DNA from: Streptococcus sp. LPB0220
GTDB lineage: Bacteria > Bacillota > Bacilli > Lactobacillales > Streptococcaceae
Direction: 5' to 3'
Length of the DNA: 64,000 bases
NCBI RefSeq assembly: GCF_008727815.1
Contig: NZ_CP044230.1
Coordinates: 790,001-854,000, forward strand
The notes beneath the pieces were generated by a model that worked only from the letters and a program-made list of their open reading frames with translations, had not been told where the DNA came from and made no database searches. Of the stretch, positions 1-9,069 are shown in pieces; the stretch's first letter is position 1, and each line of letters begins with the position of its first letter. Position numbers and translations under genes: made by a program.

Positions 1-44
1 TTAAGACGGAAGTAGGTTACGTCTTCAAGTGATTTTAATCCCAT
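1..44 (-). CDS. nrdE: Class Ib ribonucleotide reductase large subunit, N-terminal fragment
   Basis: Only the first 14 codons lie in the window. They read MGLKSLEDVTYFRL, the usual start of streptococcal NrdE, which reduces ribonucleoside diphosphates together with NrdF. An AAAAAGGAA Shine-Dalgarno sequence sits just upstream (about 50-58). The gene follows nrdH on the same strand, the standard nrdHE order, so it is probably cotranscribed with it. The identification rests on this short match plus the context. Confidence 0.8.
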   Translation of the reverse strand, partial: MGLKSLEDVTYFRL

Positions 45-158
45 AATGTTCCTTTTTCTAGTTCAAAAAATGAAGAGGAGAAGTCCTCTCTTTACAAGTA
101 AAAAGTCTAGTGTTAGGTTGCTAACGCTAGACCCTATTTAAGCAAAATACTGTGTTTA

Positions 159-377
159 TTATGAAAGTTTCTTCAACTTAGCTGGTTGAAAACCAGAAAA
201 TACTTCATCAGGTGTTTGAATAACTGGAGCAGCATTGAATCCAAGATTCTTAACGTGATCTACAAATTCTGGCTGTTCGTCTAAGTTAATTTCACGGTAT
301 TCCACGTGATTGCTATCGAGGAATCGCTTAGTCATTTTACATTGAACACAATTATTTTTTGAATAAATGGTTACCAT
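159..377 (-). CDS. nrdH: Glutaredoxin-like protein NrdH, electron donor to NrdEF
   Basis: A 72-residue thioredoxin-fold protein with the redox motif CVQC at residues 10-13. NrdH proteins are reduced by thioredoxin reductase and pass electrons to class Ib ribonucleotide reductase. Length and the motif near the N-terminus fit the family. An AGGAG sequence lies about 14 bases upstream of the ATG. It is the first gene of an nrdHE operon running off the left edge, behind a clear promoter (419-447) and NrdR-type boxes (455-509). Confidence 0.95.
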   Translation of the reverse strand: MVTIYSKNNCVQCKMTKRFLDSNHVEYREINLDEQPEFVDHVKNLGFNAAPVIQTPDEVFSGFQPAKLKKLS

Positions 378-418
378 TTCTTTTTCGTTCTCCTATCGAA
401 ATATAAATCTGTAAATAG

Positions 419-447
419 TATAAACAAAATCCAGCAACTTGTCAACA
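419..447 (-). promoter_or_regulatory. Promoter of nrdHE
   Basis: Reading the minus strand, TTGACA (447-442) and TATATA (424-419) are separated by 17 bases. This is a near-consensus SigA promoter. It places the transcript start about 35 bases upstream of the nrdH start codon. Confidence 0.75.
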
Positions 448-454
448 AAATAAA

Positions 455-509
455 ACTAAATATTGTGCAAAGAGATGAAATGGAGTTTTCAAAGCACAAT
501 ATATTGTGG
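455..509. promoter_or_regulatory. Pair of NrdR-type boxes upstream of nrdH
   Basis: Two sites resemble the NrdR consensus ACACWATATATWGTGT. The first is AAACTAAATATTGTGC (455-470). The second, GCACAATATATTGTGG (494-509), contains a perfect palindrome at 495-508. Both lie just upstream of the nrdH -35 element. NrdR represses ribonucleotide reductase genes in response to dATP/ATP. The 39-bp offset is longer than the usual ~31 bp, so the weaker box is less certain. Confidence 0.65.
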
Positions 510-623
510 TGAGTGAAAAGTGTGAAAATCTAAGAAATGGGATAGGAATAGGCTTTAAAGCATCTTTAATTAGTTATATTTTTTTGGTGAATCAATATCC
601 TGTGGTTCAGTTGCTTCTTTTCA

Positions 624-653
624 TTGAAAGCGGAGGAAAATGTTACTTATAAT
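624..653 (+). promoter_or_regulatory. Distal promoter of ptsHI
   Basis: TTGAAA (624-629) and TATAAT (648-653) are separated by 18 bases. It could give a transcript with a ~190-nt leader to ptsH. The 475-base gap 378-852 otherwise holds the nrd promoter and boxes, the proximal pts promoter, and no convincing gene. Confidence 0.5.
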
Positions 654-760
654 ATAGTAGAAAATTGAAAAGATATTTTCTCTGTTCTTCAGGTGCTTCT
701 TAAAATGTATCTAAATTGGGATTTTTCGCAGTCTTTTTCTGTAAGTCAGTGATAAAAATC

Positions 761-789
761 TTGAAAAAAATTTCAAAAGATGATATAAT
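761..789 (+). promoter_or_regulatory. Proximal promoter of ptsHI
   Basis: TTGAAA (761-766), a 17-base spacer, and TATAAT (784-789) preceded by TGA form a strong extended -10 SigA promoter. The predicted start is about 56 bases upstream of the ptsH ATG. Confidence 0.8.
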
Positions 790-852
790 ACCAAATTGTA
801 AGGGTTATCAAAAGGTAACTCAAAAACTATTTTTAAAAAGGAGAGTCAAACT

Positions 853-1116
853 ATGGCTTCTAAAGATTTCCACATCGTGGCAGAAACAGGTATCCACGCA
901 CGTCCAGCAACTTTGTTGGTTCAAACTGCTAGCAAATTTGCTTCAGATATTACTCTTGAATACAAAGGTAAATCAGTTAACTTGAAATCAATCATGGGTG
1001 TTATGAGCCTTGGTGTTGGTCAAGGAGCAGACGTTGTAATCTCTGCAGAAGGTGCTGACGCTGATGATGCTATCGCAGCTATCTCAGAAACAATGACTAA
1101 AGAAGGATTGGCTTAA
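853..1116 (+). CDS. ptsH: Phosphocarrier protein HPr of the sugar phosphotransferase system
   Basis: HPr (87 aa) carries phosphate from Enzyme I to sugar-specific EIIA proteins in the cytosol. His15 lies in the GIHARPA motif and is the PEP-dependent phosphorylation site. Ser46, in the KSIMGVM motif, is the site used by HPr kinase; HPr-Ser46-P is the CcpA corepressor in Firmicutes. The start is supported by AAAAAGGAGAG upstream. The ptsI start lies four bases after the stop, so the two are cotranscribed. The cre site before glgB is a likely target of this signalling route. Confidence 0.98.
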   Translation: MASKDFHIVAETGIHARPATLLVQTASKFASDITLEYKGKSVNLKSIMGVMSLGVGQGADVVISAEGADADDAIAAISETMTKEGLA

Positions 1117-1120
1117 AAAT

Positions 1121-2854
1121 ATGACAAAAATGCTAAAAGGAATTGCAGCATCTGACGGTGTTGCCGTTGCTAAGGCATATTTGCTCATTCAACCAGACTT
1201 ATCATTTGAGACTGTTTCAGTCGAAGATACAAGTGCAGAAGAAGCTCGTTTGGATGCAGCTCTTGAAGCTTCACAAAACGAGCTTTCTCTTATTCGGGAG
1301 AATGCAGTAGCAAGCCTTGGTGAAGAAGCAGCGCAAGTTTTTGATGCGCATATGATGGTTCTTGCTGACCCTGAAATGATTGGTCAGATCAAAGAAACGA
1401 TTCGTACGAAAAAAATCAATGCAGAAGCTGGCTTGAAAGAAGTCACTGACATGTTCATTGCAATCTTTGAAGGAATGGAAGACAATCCTTACATGCAAGA
1501 ACGTGCAGCAGACATTCGTGATGTGACCAAACGTGTCCTTGCCAACTTGCTTGGTAAAAAATTGCCAAACCCTGCTTCTATCAATGAAGAAGCAATCGTG
1601 GTTGCGCATGACTTGACTCCATCTGATACAGCACAGTTGAACAAAAAGTATGTAAAAGCTTTTGTTACGAATATCGGTGGGCGTACAAGTCACTCAGCTA
1701 TCATGGCTCGTACACTTGAAATCGCAGCTGTTCTTGGTACAAATAACATCACAGAACTTGTCAAAGAAGGCGATGTTTTGGCTGTTTCAGGGATCACTGG
1801 TGAAGTAGTGATCAACCCTACTGAAGAACAAATTGCAGAGTTCAAAGCAGCTGGTGAAGCTTATGCGAAACAAAAAGCTGAATGGGCTCTCCTTAAAGAC
1901 GCTCAAACAGTAACTGCTGATGGAAAACACTTCGAGTTGGCTGCCAACATCGGTACACCTAAAGACGTTGAAGGTGTGAATGACAATGGAGCAGAAGCAG
2001 TTGGTCTCTACCGTACAGAATTCTTGTACATGGATTCTCAAGACTTCCCAACTGAAGATGACCAATACGAAGCCTATAAAGCAGTTCTTGAAGGTATGAA
2101 TGGTAAACCTGTTGTCGTTCGTACAATGGATATCGGTGGGGATAAAGAACTCCCTTACTTCGATCTTCCTAAAGAAATGAACCCATTCTTGGGTTACCGT
2201 GCTTTGCGTATTTCTATCTCTGAAACTGGTAATCAAATGTTCCGTACACAATTGCGTGCCTTGCTTCGTGCATCTGTTCACGGTAAATTGCGGATCATGT
2301 TCCCAATGGTTGCTTTGTTGACGGAGTTCCGTACGGCTAAAGGCATTCTTGAAGAAGAAAAAGCAAAATTGGTTGCCGAAGGTGTTGCTGTGGCAGATGA
2401 TATCCAAGTAGGGATCATGATTGAAATCCCAGCTGCTGCGATGCTTGCGGACCAATTTGCTAAGGAAGTTGATTTCTTCTCAATTGGTACAAACGACTTG
2501 ATCCAATACACAATGGCTGCTGACCGTATGAACGAACAAGTTTCATACCTTTACCAACCATATAACCCATCTATCCTTCGTTTGATCAACAACGTGATCA
2601 AGGCGGCTCACGCTGAAGGCAAATGGGCTGGTATGTGTGGTGAAATGGCCGGTGACCAAACTGCTGTTCCACTTCTTGTCGGAATGGGCTTGGATGAGTT
2701 CTCTATGTCAGCTACATCTGTCCTTCGTACACGTAGCTTGATGAAGAAACTCGACACAGCTAAAATGCAAGAATACGCTAACCGTGCTCTTACTGAATGT
2801 TCAACAATGGAAGAAGTTCTTGAACTTTCAAAAGAATACGTGAACGTAGACTAA
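1121..2854 (+). CDS. ptsI: PTS Enzyme I (phosphoenolpyruvate-protein phosphotransferase)
   Basis: Enzyme I (577 aa, normal length) takes phosphate from PEP onto a histidine and passes it to HPr. The active-site histidine is His191 in [12 protein letters not shown]. The C-terminal half carries the PEP-binding TIM barrel with conserved [21 protein letters not shown] and MCGEMAGD motifs. It follows ptsH directly, and a strong terminator closes the operon. No abnormality is visible. Confidence 0.98.
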   Translation: MTKMLKGIAASDGVAVAKAYLLIQPDLSFETVSVEDTSAEEARLDAALEASQNELSLIRENAVASLGEEAAQVFDAHMMVLADPEMIGQIKETIRTKKINAEAGLKEVTDMFIAIFEGMEDNPYMQERAADIRDVTKRVLANLLGKKLPNPASINEEAIVVAHDLTPSDTAQLNKKYVKAFVTNIGGRTSHSAIMARTLEIAAVLGTNNITELVKEGDVLAVSGITGEVVINPTEEQIAEFKAAGEAYAKQKAEWALLKDAQTVTADGKHFELAANIGTPKDVEGVNDNGAEAVGLYRTEFLYMDSQDFPTEDDQYEAYKAVLEGMNGKPVVVRTMDIGGDKELPYFDLPKEMNPFLGYRALRISISETGNQMFRTQLRALLRASVHGKLRIMFPMVALLTEFRTAKGILEEEKAKLVAEGVAVADDIQVGIMIEIPAAAMLADQFAKEVDFFSIGTNDLIQYTMAADRMNEQVSYLYQPYNPSILRLINNVIKAAHAEGKWAGMCGEMAGDQTAVPLLVGMGLDEFSMSATSVLRTRSLMKKLDTAKMQEYANRALTECSTMEEVLELSKEYVNVD

Positions 2855-2863
2855 GAATTCAAC

Positions 2864-2896
2864 AAGACTAAGACAAATCTGTCTTAGTCTTTTTTT
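2864..2896 (+). terminator. Terminator of ptsHI
   Basis: A perfect 12-bp stem (2864-2875 with 2880-2891) and an AATC loop are followed by a run of T. Confidence 0.9.
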
Positions 2897-2976
2897 ACAT
2901 TGTTCATAAAAATGTTCATTTTATTCGTAATAAACTAGTTAGTAATAAAAATAGTGATTTAAATGTTCGGTTTTTG

Positions 2977-3005
2977 TTTGATTTTCCTCGTATATATAGT
3001 ATAAT
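2977..3005 (+). promoter_or_regulatory. Possible distal promoter of the glycogen operon
   Basis: TTTGAT (2977-2982), a 17-base spacer and TATAAT (3000-3005). It would give a ~170-nt leader containing a possible 20-codon frame (3062-3124). The second, cre-associated promoter lies at 3110-3138. Confidence 0.5.
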
Positions 3006-3061
3006 CGTAAGTAAGATAAGGAGGATGACCAAGGAAGGATCGAAAAGGTTCGGGAAAGAAA

Positions 3062-3124
3062 ATGGAAAAACTTTTCCTGATAATTTTACATGATTTTACA
3101 GGAATCAACTTGAAAATTAAGTGA
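3062..3124 (+). CDS. Possible 20-residue leader peptide before glgB
   Basis: An ATG preceded by a purine-rich GGGAAAGAA opens a 20-codon frame (MEKLFLIILHDFTGINLKIK) ending at TGA 3122-3124. It lies in the leader of the distal promoter and overlaps the -35 of the proximal one. The peptide is hydrophobic. I do not recognise it, and it may be a chance frame. Confidence 0.2.
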   Translation: MEKLFLIILHDFTGINLKIK

Positions 3125-3138
3125 TTTTATAGTAGAAT
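3110..3138 (+). promoter_or_regulatory. Proximal promoter of glgBCDA
   Basis: TTGAAA (3110-3115), a 17-base spacer and TAGAAT (3133-3138). The predicted transcript start is near 3145, immediately before the cre site. Confidence 0.7.
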
Positions 3139-3148
3139 AATACCAAAT

Positions 3149-3163
3149 AGAAAACGCTTTCAA
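3149..3163. promoter_or_regulatory. cre operator (CcpA site) at the glg promoter
   Basis: The reverse strand reads TTGAAAGCGTTTTCT, an essentially perfect catabolite-responsive element. It covers about +5 to +19 of the proximal glg transcript, a position where CcpA bound with HPr-Ser46-P normally represses. Glycogen synthesis would then be shut down on preferred sugars. Confidence 0.8.
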
Positions 3164-3182
3164 AAAGTAAAGAGGTGAGTAT

Positions 3183-5090
3183 ATGGATAGAAGCACAGAC
3201 TTATGGACATTTGGAAGAGGGGATAATTTCCATCTTCAAGAGTACTTAGGAGCTCACAAGGAAACAAAGGGAGAACAAGAAGGCTTTACCTTCCGTGTTT
3301 GGGCTCCCAATGCTCAGGCGGTGGATCTGATTGGTGATTTCACTGATTGGGAAGCTCGTAAAATTCCAATGGTTCGTAATGAAGGAGGCGTCTGGGAAGT
3401 CTTCTGTTCCGATGCAAAAGAGGGAGATATATACAAGTATTTGGTGACTCGACAAAATGGTCATCAGGTGCAAAAAATCGATCCTCTAGCATTATGGATG
3501 GAAAAGAGACCCAATACAGGATCTATTATTAAGACCATTCCAGAGAAAAACTGGAAAGATGGTCTCTGGAGAGCACGCCGCAAAAAACTTGGTTTTAAGG
3601 AACGACCTGTTAATATTTATGAGGTTCACGCAGGATCGTGGAAACGTAATGAGGATCACAGTTCCTATACCTTCAAACAACTAAAAGAAGAATTGATTCC
3701 ATATTTGGTGGAGATGAACTACACCCACGTGGAATTTATGCCAGTGATGGCCCATCCATTGGGCTTGAGTTGGGGCTATCAGCTTATGGGCTATTTTGCA
3801 CTCGAGCAGACTTATGGTAGCCCAGAAGAGTTTCAAGACTTCGTGGAAGAATGCCACCTCAACAATATCGGAGTGATCGTGGATTGGGTACCAGGACATT
3901 TCATTATCAATGATGATGCCTTGGCTTATTATGATGGAACACCAACCTTTGAATACCAGGATGAACATCGTGCTCATAACTACGGATGGGGAGCCTTGAA
4001 CTTCGATTTAGGGAAGAATCAAGTCCAGTCATTCTTGATTTCTAGTTTGAAGTTTTGGATTGATACCTATCATTTAGATGGGATTCGGGTCGATGCTGTG
4101 AGCAATATGCTCTATCTTGACTACGATAGCGGTCCATGGACACCAAATATTGATGGTGGAAACCTCAACTACGAAGGCGTTCATTTCCTTAGACGGTTGA
4201 ATGCGATTATCAAGAACGAACACCCAGATGTCATGATGATTGCAGAAGAAAGTTCTGCTGGTCAAAAGATCACGGGTCCTGAAGAAGAAGGTGGACTTGG
4301 CTTTGACTATAAATGGAATATGGGGTGGATGAATGATATCCTTCGATTCTACGAAGAAGATCCCATCTACCGGAAATTTGACTTTAACCTGGTAACCTTT
4401 AGTTTCATGTATGCATTTTCTGAAAACTTCTTACTACCATTTTCACATGATGAAGTGGTGCATGGTAAGAAGAGTTTGATGCATAAGATGTGGGGAGATC
4501 GTTACAATCAATTTGCTGGACTCCGTAACCTCTTGACCTATCAGATTTGCCATCCAGGTAAGAAATTACTCTTTATGGGTTCAGAATTTGGTCAATTTTT
4601 GGAATGGAAGTCAGAAGAGCAATTGGAATGGGGCAATCTAGAGGATGAAATGAATGCTAAGATGCGTCGTTTCACTTCTCAGCTCAATCATTTCTACAAA
4701 GAACACAAGGAATTGTGGGAGATTGATGATAGCTTTGATGGCTTAGAGATTATTGATGCAGATAACCGGGATCAGAGCGTCTTGTCTATGATCCGGAAAA
4801 ATCGTAAGGGTGATCTTTTGGTGTGCGTCTTTAATATGGCACCAGTAGAACGCAAGGACTTTACGATTGGTGTGCCTATATCAGCGGTCTATGAAGAAAT
4901 TTGGAATACAGAATTAGAAGAATGGGGAGGTGTCTGGAAAGAGCACAATCCGACAGTTCAGTCTCAAGATGGACTGTGGAAGGATTATGAACAAACTTTG
5001 ACCTTTACTTTGCCGGCTTTAGGAGCTAGCATTTGGAAGGTGAAACGGAAGGTTCGCAAAACGAAATCTAAAACATCAGATAAAAAATGA
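3183..5090 (+). CDS. glgB: 1,4-alpha-glucan branching enzyme
   Basis: GlgB (635 aa) introduces alpha-1,6 branches into glycogen. An N-terminal CBM48-like domain ([20 protein letters not shown]) precedes a GH13 catalytic domain. The predicted nucleophile is Asp304 (GIRVDAVSN), the acid/base Glu355 (MIAEES), and the third acid lies in [11 protein letters not shown] beta-sandwich and a basic tail ([17 protein letters not shown]) end the protein. It is the first gene of glgB-C-D-A and its start follows GAGGTGAG. Confidence 0.97.
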   Translation: MDRSTDLWTFGRGDNFHLQEYLGAHKETKGEQEGFTFRVWAPNAQAVDLIGDFTDWEARKIPMVRNEGGVWEVFCSDAKEGDIYKYLVTRQNGHQVQKIDPLALWMEKRPNTGSIIKTIPEKNWKDGLWRARRKKLGFKERPVNIYEVHAGSWKRNEDHSSYTFKQLKEELIPYLVEMNYTHVEFMPVMAHPLGLSWGYQLMGYFALEQTYGSPEEFQDFVEECHLNNIGVIVDWVPGHFIINDDALAYYDGTPTFEYQDEHRAHNYGWGALNFDLGKNQVQSFLISSLKFWIDTYHLDGIRVDAVSNMLYLDYDSGPWTPNIDGGNLNYEGVHFLRRLNAIIKNEHPDVMMIAEESSAGQKITGPEEEGGLGFDYKWNMGWMNDILRFYEEDPIYRKFDFNLVTFSFMYAFSENFLLPFSHDEVVHGKKSLMHKMWGDRYNQFAGLRNLLTYQICHPGKKLLFMGSEFGQFLEWKSEEQLEWGNLEDEMNAKMRRFTSQLNHFYKEHKELWEIDDSFDGLEIIDADNRDQSVLSMIRKNRKGDLLVCVFNMAPVERKDFTIGVPISAVYEEIWNTELEEWGGVWKEHNPTVQSQDGLWKDYEQTLTFTLPALGASIWKVKRKVRKTKSKTSDKK

Positions 5091-5140
5091 TGATCGGTTG
5101 ACTCTAAGGGAGTCCAAGCTTTAAAAAGAGGAAGTAGTCA

Positions 5141-6283
5141 ATGAAGAATGAAATGCTCGCTTTAATTCTTGCCGGTGGGCAAGGAACACGTCTTGGAAAA
5201 TTAACCAAAAACATCGCGAAACCTGCGGTTCAATTTGGTGGGCGCTATCGGATTATCGATTTTGCTCTCTCAAACTGTGTCAACTCAGGAATTCACAATG
5301 TTGGTGTGATTACACAGTATCAACCACTTGCCATTAACAGCCATATTGGGAATGGTTCCAGCTGGGGTTTAGATGGAATCAATACGGGTGTGTCTATTCT
5401 CCAACCTTATTCAGCTAGTGAAGGAAATCGTTGGTTTGAAGGAACTAGCCATGCCATCCTCCAAAACATCGACTATATCGACAGCATCAATCCTGAATAT
5501 GTCTTGATTCTTTCTGGTGACCATATCTACAAGATGGACTATGATGACATGCTTCAAGCGCACAAGGATAATAACGCAAGTTTGACCGTTGCAGTCCTAG
5601 ATGTACCTTTGAAGGAAGCAAGCCGTTTTGGAATCATGAATACAGATGCCAATAATCGGATTGTCGAATTTGAAGAAAAACCAGCTGAACCAAAATCAAC
5701 TAAGGCTTCCATGGGGATTTACATCTTTGACTGGGCTCGTCTGCGCAATATGTTGGTTGCTGCTGAAAAGAGTGATATCGATATGTCAGACTTCGGTAAA
5801 AATGTCATTCCAACGTATCTAGAATCAGGCGAAAGTGTTTATGCTTATGAATTCAATGGTTATTGGAAAGACGTTGGTACGATTGAGTCTCTTTGGGAAG
5901 CCAATATGGAATATATCGATCCAAATAATGCCTTGGATAGTCGCGATCGTCACTGGAAAATCTATTCACGCAACCTTATTTCACCACCAAACTTCTTTGG
6001 AGAACATGGCCACGTCGAAGATTCTCTTGTCGTCGACGGTTGTTCGGTAGACGGTACAGTCAAACACTCCATCTTATCAACAGAAGCTCAAGTTCGTGAA
6101 GGAGCAGTTGTCGAAGATGCTGTCGTGATGAGCAATGCCATTATCGGTAAAGGAGCTGTCGTGAAACGCGCGATTATCGGAGAAGGCGCAGTCATTGCAG
6201 AAGGTGTCGTGATTGATGGAACAGAGGAAGTACAAGTTGTCGGTTACAATGAAAAAGTGGGGGTAGCAACAGATGAAGATTGA
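5141..6283 (+). CDS. glgC: Glucose-1-phosphate adenylyltransferase, catalytic subunit
   Basis: GlgC (380 aa) makes ADP-glucose from glucose-1-phosphate and ATP, the committed step of bacterial glycogen synthesis. The nucleotidyltransferase motif [15 protein letters not shown] is intact near the N-terminus, and the C-terminus is a left-handed beta-helix of hexapeptide repeats ([20 protein letters not shown]). In Gram-positive bacteria GlgC pairs with GlgD. Here the two genes overlap by 11 bases, which suggests translational coupling. A small hairpin lies in the 50-base gap after glgB. Confidence 0.97.
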   Translation: MKNEMLALILAGGQGTRLGKLTKNIAKPAVQFGGRYRIIDFALSNCVNSGIHNVGVITQYQPLAINSHIGNGSSWGLDGINTGVSILQPYSASEGNRWFEGTSHAILQNIDYIDSINPEYVLILSGDHIYKMDYDDMLQAHKDNNASLTVAVLDVPLKEASRFGIMNTDANNRIVEFEEKPAEPKSTKASMGIYIFDWARLRNMLVAAEKSDIDMSDFGKNVIPTYLESGESVYAYEFNGYWKDVGTIESLWEANMEYIDPNNALDSRDRHWKIYSRNLISPPNFFGEHGHVEDSLVVDGCSVDGTVKHSILSTEAQVREGAVVEDAVVMSNAIIGKGAVVKRAIIGEGAVIAEGVVIDGTEEVQVVGYNEKVGVATDED

Positions 6284-7409
6284 TAAATATTCAGCCATTT
6301 TAGGAAATACAGTTGGGTATCATGATATGTCCACTTTGACCAGCCATCGTCCGGTAGCATCCCTACCGTTTGATGGGAAATACCGCTTAATCGACTTCCC
6401 ATTGTCTAGTCTTGCAAATGCTGGTATTCGTAGTGTTTTTGGGATTTTCCAACAAGAAAATATTAGTTCGGTCTTTGACCATATTCGTTCAGGTCGTGAG
6501 TGGGGCTTGTCTACTTTATTGAGCCACTATTACCTCGGAATCTATAATACTCCAGTTGAAAATACAACGGTAGGACCAGAATACTACCAACAATTATTAA
6601 CCTATTTGAAACGGTCTGGTTCTAATCAAACAGTTGCTTTGAACTGTGATGTATTAATGAATATTGACCTCAATCAGATTTTCCACCTTCATAATACCAT
6701 TGATCGTCCGATTACAGTGGTTTATAAAAAGTTGCATCTGCAAAACATTTCTGAAGTGAATGCTGTCTTGGAAATTGATGAAACAGACCATGTTACAGAG
6801 CAAAAACTTTTTGATGGTCAGAATCCTGATGAAGTCTACAATATGTCAACAGATGTCTTTATTGTAGATACTCCTTGGTTGATTGAAAAAATTGAAGAAG
6901 AAGCCAAGAAAGAATACCCACAAAAATTGCGCTATATCTTGCGTGATTTGGCGGTGGAATACAATGCTTTTGCCTTTGAATATACAGGTTACTTAGCCAA
7001 TATTCATTCAGTTGAATCATACTACCATGCAAACTTGGATATGTTGGAAAACCAAAAATTCATGAAGCTCTTTTCACCAAACCAAAAGGTGTATACGAAA
7101 GTGAAGAATGAAGAACCAACGTATTATTCCAAGACTTCACATATTAAAACGTCTCAATTTGCTTCGGGTAGTATTGTAGAAGGAACCGTTGAACGTTCCA
7201 TTGTTTCACGTCGGGTACGCCTTTATGAAGGTTCAGAAGTACGCAGTAGCCTTCTCTTCCCTGGTGTAGTGGTTCGTGAAAATGCAATCGTTGAACATGC
7301 TATCCTGGATAAGGGGGTCGAAGTGGCTGCTGGCGTGACGATTCGTGGTACAGAGGAAACACCTGTCGTGGTTAAAAAAGGAACGATTGTTACAGAGGAT
7401 ATTGTCTAA
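6273..7409 (+). CDS. glgD: Glucose-1-phosphate adenylyltransferase-like subunit GlgD
   Basis: GlgD (378 aa) is a paralogue of GlgC. It keeps the Rossmann-like domain and the C-terminal hexapeptide repeats ([22 protein letters not shown]). The catalytic GGxGTRL loop of GlgC is replaced by a degenerate [15 protein letters not shown] segment. In Firmicutes GlgD is known as a partner that activates GlgC in a GlgCD complex, and that role is inferred here. It overlaps glgC by 11 bases and shares one base with the glgA start. Confidence 0.95.
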   Translation: MKIDKYSAILGNTVGYHDMSTLTSHRPVASLPFDGKYRLIDFPLSSLANAGIRSVFGIFQQENISSVFDHIRSGREWGLSTLLSHYYLGIYNTPVENTTVGPEYYQQLLTYLKRSGSNQTVALNCDVLMNIDLNQIFHLHNTIDRPITVVYKKLHLQNISEVNAVLEIDETDHVTEQKLFDGQNPDEVYNMSTDVFIVDTPWLIEKIEEEAKKEYPQKLRYILRDLAVEYNAFAFEYTGYLANIHSVESYYHANLDMLENQKFMKLFSPNQKVYTKVKNEEPTYYSKTSHIKTSQFASGSIVEGTVERSIVSRRVRLYEGSEVRSSLLFPGVVVRENAIVEHAILDKGVEVAAGVTIRGTEETPVVVKKGTIVTEDIV

Positions 7410-8836
7410 TGAAACTATTATTTGTTGCAGCTGAAGGAGCACCGTTTTCTAAAACAGGTGGTTTGGGAGACGTTATTGGCGCTCTTCCTAAATCCTTAGC
7501 GAAAAGTGGTCATGATGTGCGCGTGATCCTCCCTTACTATGATATGGTAGAGGCTAAGTTTGGAGATCAAATCGAAGATGTCTTGCATTTTGAGACCAAG
7601 GTTGGCTGGAGAAGTCAATATGTTGGTGTGAAACGCATTGTGCGCGATGGAGTCACCTTTTACTTTATTGATAACCAACATTATTTCTTTAGGGGCCATG
7701 TGTATGGTGACTTCGATGATGGCGAACGCTTTGCCTTCTTCCAGCTCGCGGCCTTAGAAACGATGGAACGGGTTGATTTCATTCCAGATGTTCTTCATGC
7801 CCATGATTACCATACAGCGATGATTCCTTTCTTGCTGAAGGAAAAATACCGTTGGATTCAAGCTTATCATGGAATTAAGACAGTGTTGACCATCCATAAT
7901 TTGGAATTCCAAGGTCAGTTCGACCCAGGAATGTTGTGGGATCTTTTCGGAGTTGGATTTGAACGCTATGCAGATGGAACACTTCGATGGAATGATTGCC
8001 TGAACTGGATGAAAGCCGGTATTCTATATGCTGACCGTGTAACAACCGTTTCTCCTAGCTATGCGCATGAGATTATGACTGCTGAATATGGTTGTGGCTT
8101 GGATCAGATCCTTCGAATGGAGTCTGGCAAGGTGACCGGAATTGTTAACGGGATTGATGCGGATCTGTATAATCCTGAAACGGATCCACTCTTGACTCAT
8201 CACTTCAGTCTCTCAGATCTTTCAGGTAAAGCAGCCAGCAAACGAGCTCTTCAAGAACGTGTTGGTCTATCTGTTCGCGATGATGTTCCTTTGTTTGGGA
8301 TCGTCTCTCGTTTGACACGTCAAAAAGGTTTTGATGTGGTGGTAGAAGAGTTGCATCAACTCTTGCAAAAGGATATTCAGATTGTTTTGCTGGGGACAGG
8401 AGACCCTGGATTTGAAAATGCCTTTGCTTGGTTTGGTCAAGCCTACCCAGATAAACTTTCAGCGAATATCACATTTGATGTCCAATTGGCCCAAGAAATC
8501 TATGCAGCGTCGGATGTCTTCTTGATGCCAAGCCGCTTTGAACCATGTGGCCTTTCTCAAATGATGGCCATGCGTTATGGAACCCTTCCTCTGGTGCATG
8601 AAGTCGGCGGACTTCGAGATACAGTCCAACCGTATAATGCTGTTGATGGAAGTGGAACAGGCTTTAGCTTCAATAATTTATCTGGCTATTGGTTTAACTG
8701 GGCAGTTGATGAAGCCTTGGCTGTCTACTACAATGACAAACAGGCTTGGTATGGTCTGCAAGAGCAAGCTATGACGCGTGACTTCTCATGGGATACGGCT
8801 AGTCAACGATACAATGATTTGTACCAATCCTTATAA
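7409..8836 (+). CDS. glgA: Glycogen synthase (ADP-glucose type, GT5)
   Basis: GlgA (475 aa) elongates alpha-1,4-glucan from ADP-glucose. It has the N-terminal KTGGLGDV motif that binds ADP-glucose and a GT-B C-terminal domain with the conserved [20 protein letters not shown] segment. Its ATG overlaps the glgD stop (TAATG). A terminator follows directly, so the glycogen phosphorylase gene glgP, often next in streptococcal glg operons, is not part of this unit. Confidence 0.97.
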   Translation: MKLLFVAAEGAPFSKTGGLGDVIGALPKSLAKSGHDVRVILPYYDMVEAKFGDQIEDVLHFETKVGWRSQYVGVKRIVRDGVTFYFIDNQHYFFRGHVYGDFDDGERFAFFQLAALETMERVDFIPDVLHAHDYHTAMIPFLLKEKYRWIQAYHGIKTVLTIHNLEFQGQFDPGMLWDLFGVGFERYADGTLRWNDCLNWMKAGILYADRVTTVSPSYAHEIMTAEYGCGLDQILRMESGKVTGIVNGIDADLYNPETDPLLTHHFSLSDLSGKAASKRALQERVGLSVRDDVPLFGIVSRLTRQKGFDVVVEELHQLLQKDIQIVLLGTGDPGFENAFAWFGQAYPDKLSANITFDVQLAQEIYAASDVFLMPSRFEPCGLSQMMAMRYGTLPLVHEVGGLRDTVQPYNAVDGSGTGFSFNNLSGYWFNWAVDEALAVYYNDKQAWYGLQEQAMTRDFSWDTASQRYNDLYQSL

Positions 8837-8851
8837 ATAGATCTATAATAC

Positions 8852-8875
8852 AAACGCCTTTCGAGGCGTTTTTTG
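8852..8875 (+). terminator. Terminator of the glycogen operon
   Basis: An 8-bp stem (8852-8859 with 8864-8871) closes a TTCG tetraloop and is followed by T residues. Confidence 0.9.
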
Positions 8876-8927
8876 TGTTGCTTTCTTCCTATAAAGAAAA
8901 CGGTTTATTTTTTTGAGTTTTAGAGCT

Positions 8928-8936
8928 TGCTAAAAT
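8928..8936 (+). promoter_or_regulatory. Possible extended -10 promoter of the M26 protease gene
   Basis: TTGCTAAAAT ending at 8936 is an extended -10 without a good -35. It would give a leader of about 125 nt. The rest of 8876-9069 holds a weak cre-like sequence near 8898 (two mismatches) and no gene. Confidence 0.4.
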
Positions 8937-9069
8937 AGAAGAAAAAAGATAAGATAGGTAAAGGTAAAAAATCCCGGGAAGGTTCTTATTTCTGGAAAGG
9001 ATCCCATCCTCTCTAAAAATAATCAGGTCCTTGCTCGAGGGTTAAATATTACTATATAGGAATTTTAGG

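Noticed and set aside
716..985. 89-codon frame overlapping the ptsH promoter and gene
   Set aside because: It starts upstream of the ptsH promoter and has no ribosome site. HPr in the other frame is certain.
1787..2455. 222-codon open frame on the minus strand inside ptsI
   Set aside because: A shadow of the strongly codon-biased ptsI gene. The translation is rich in Cys, Phe and His and resembles no family.
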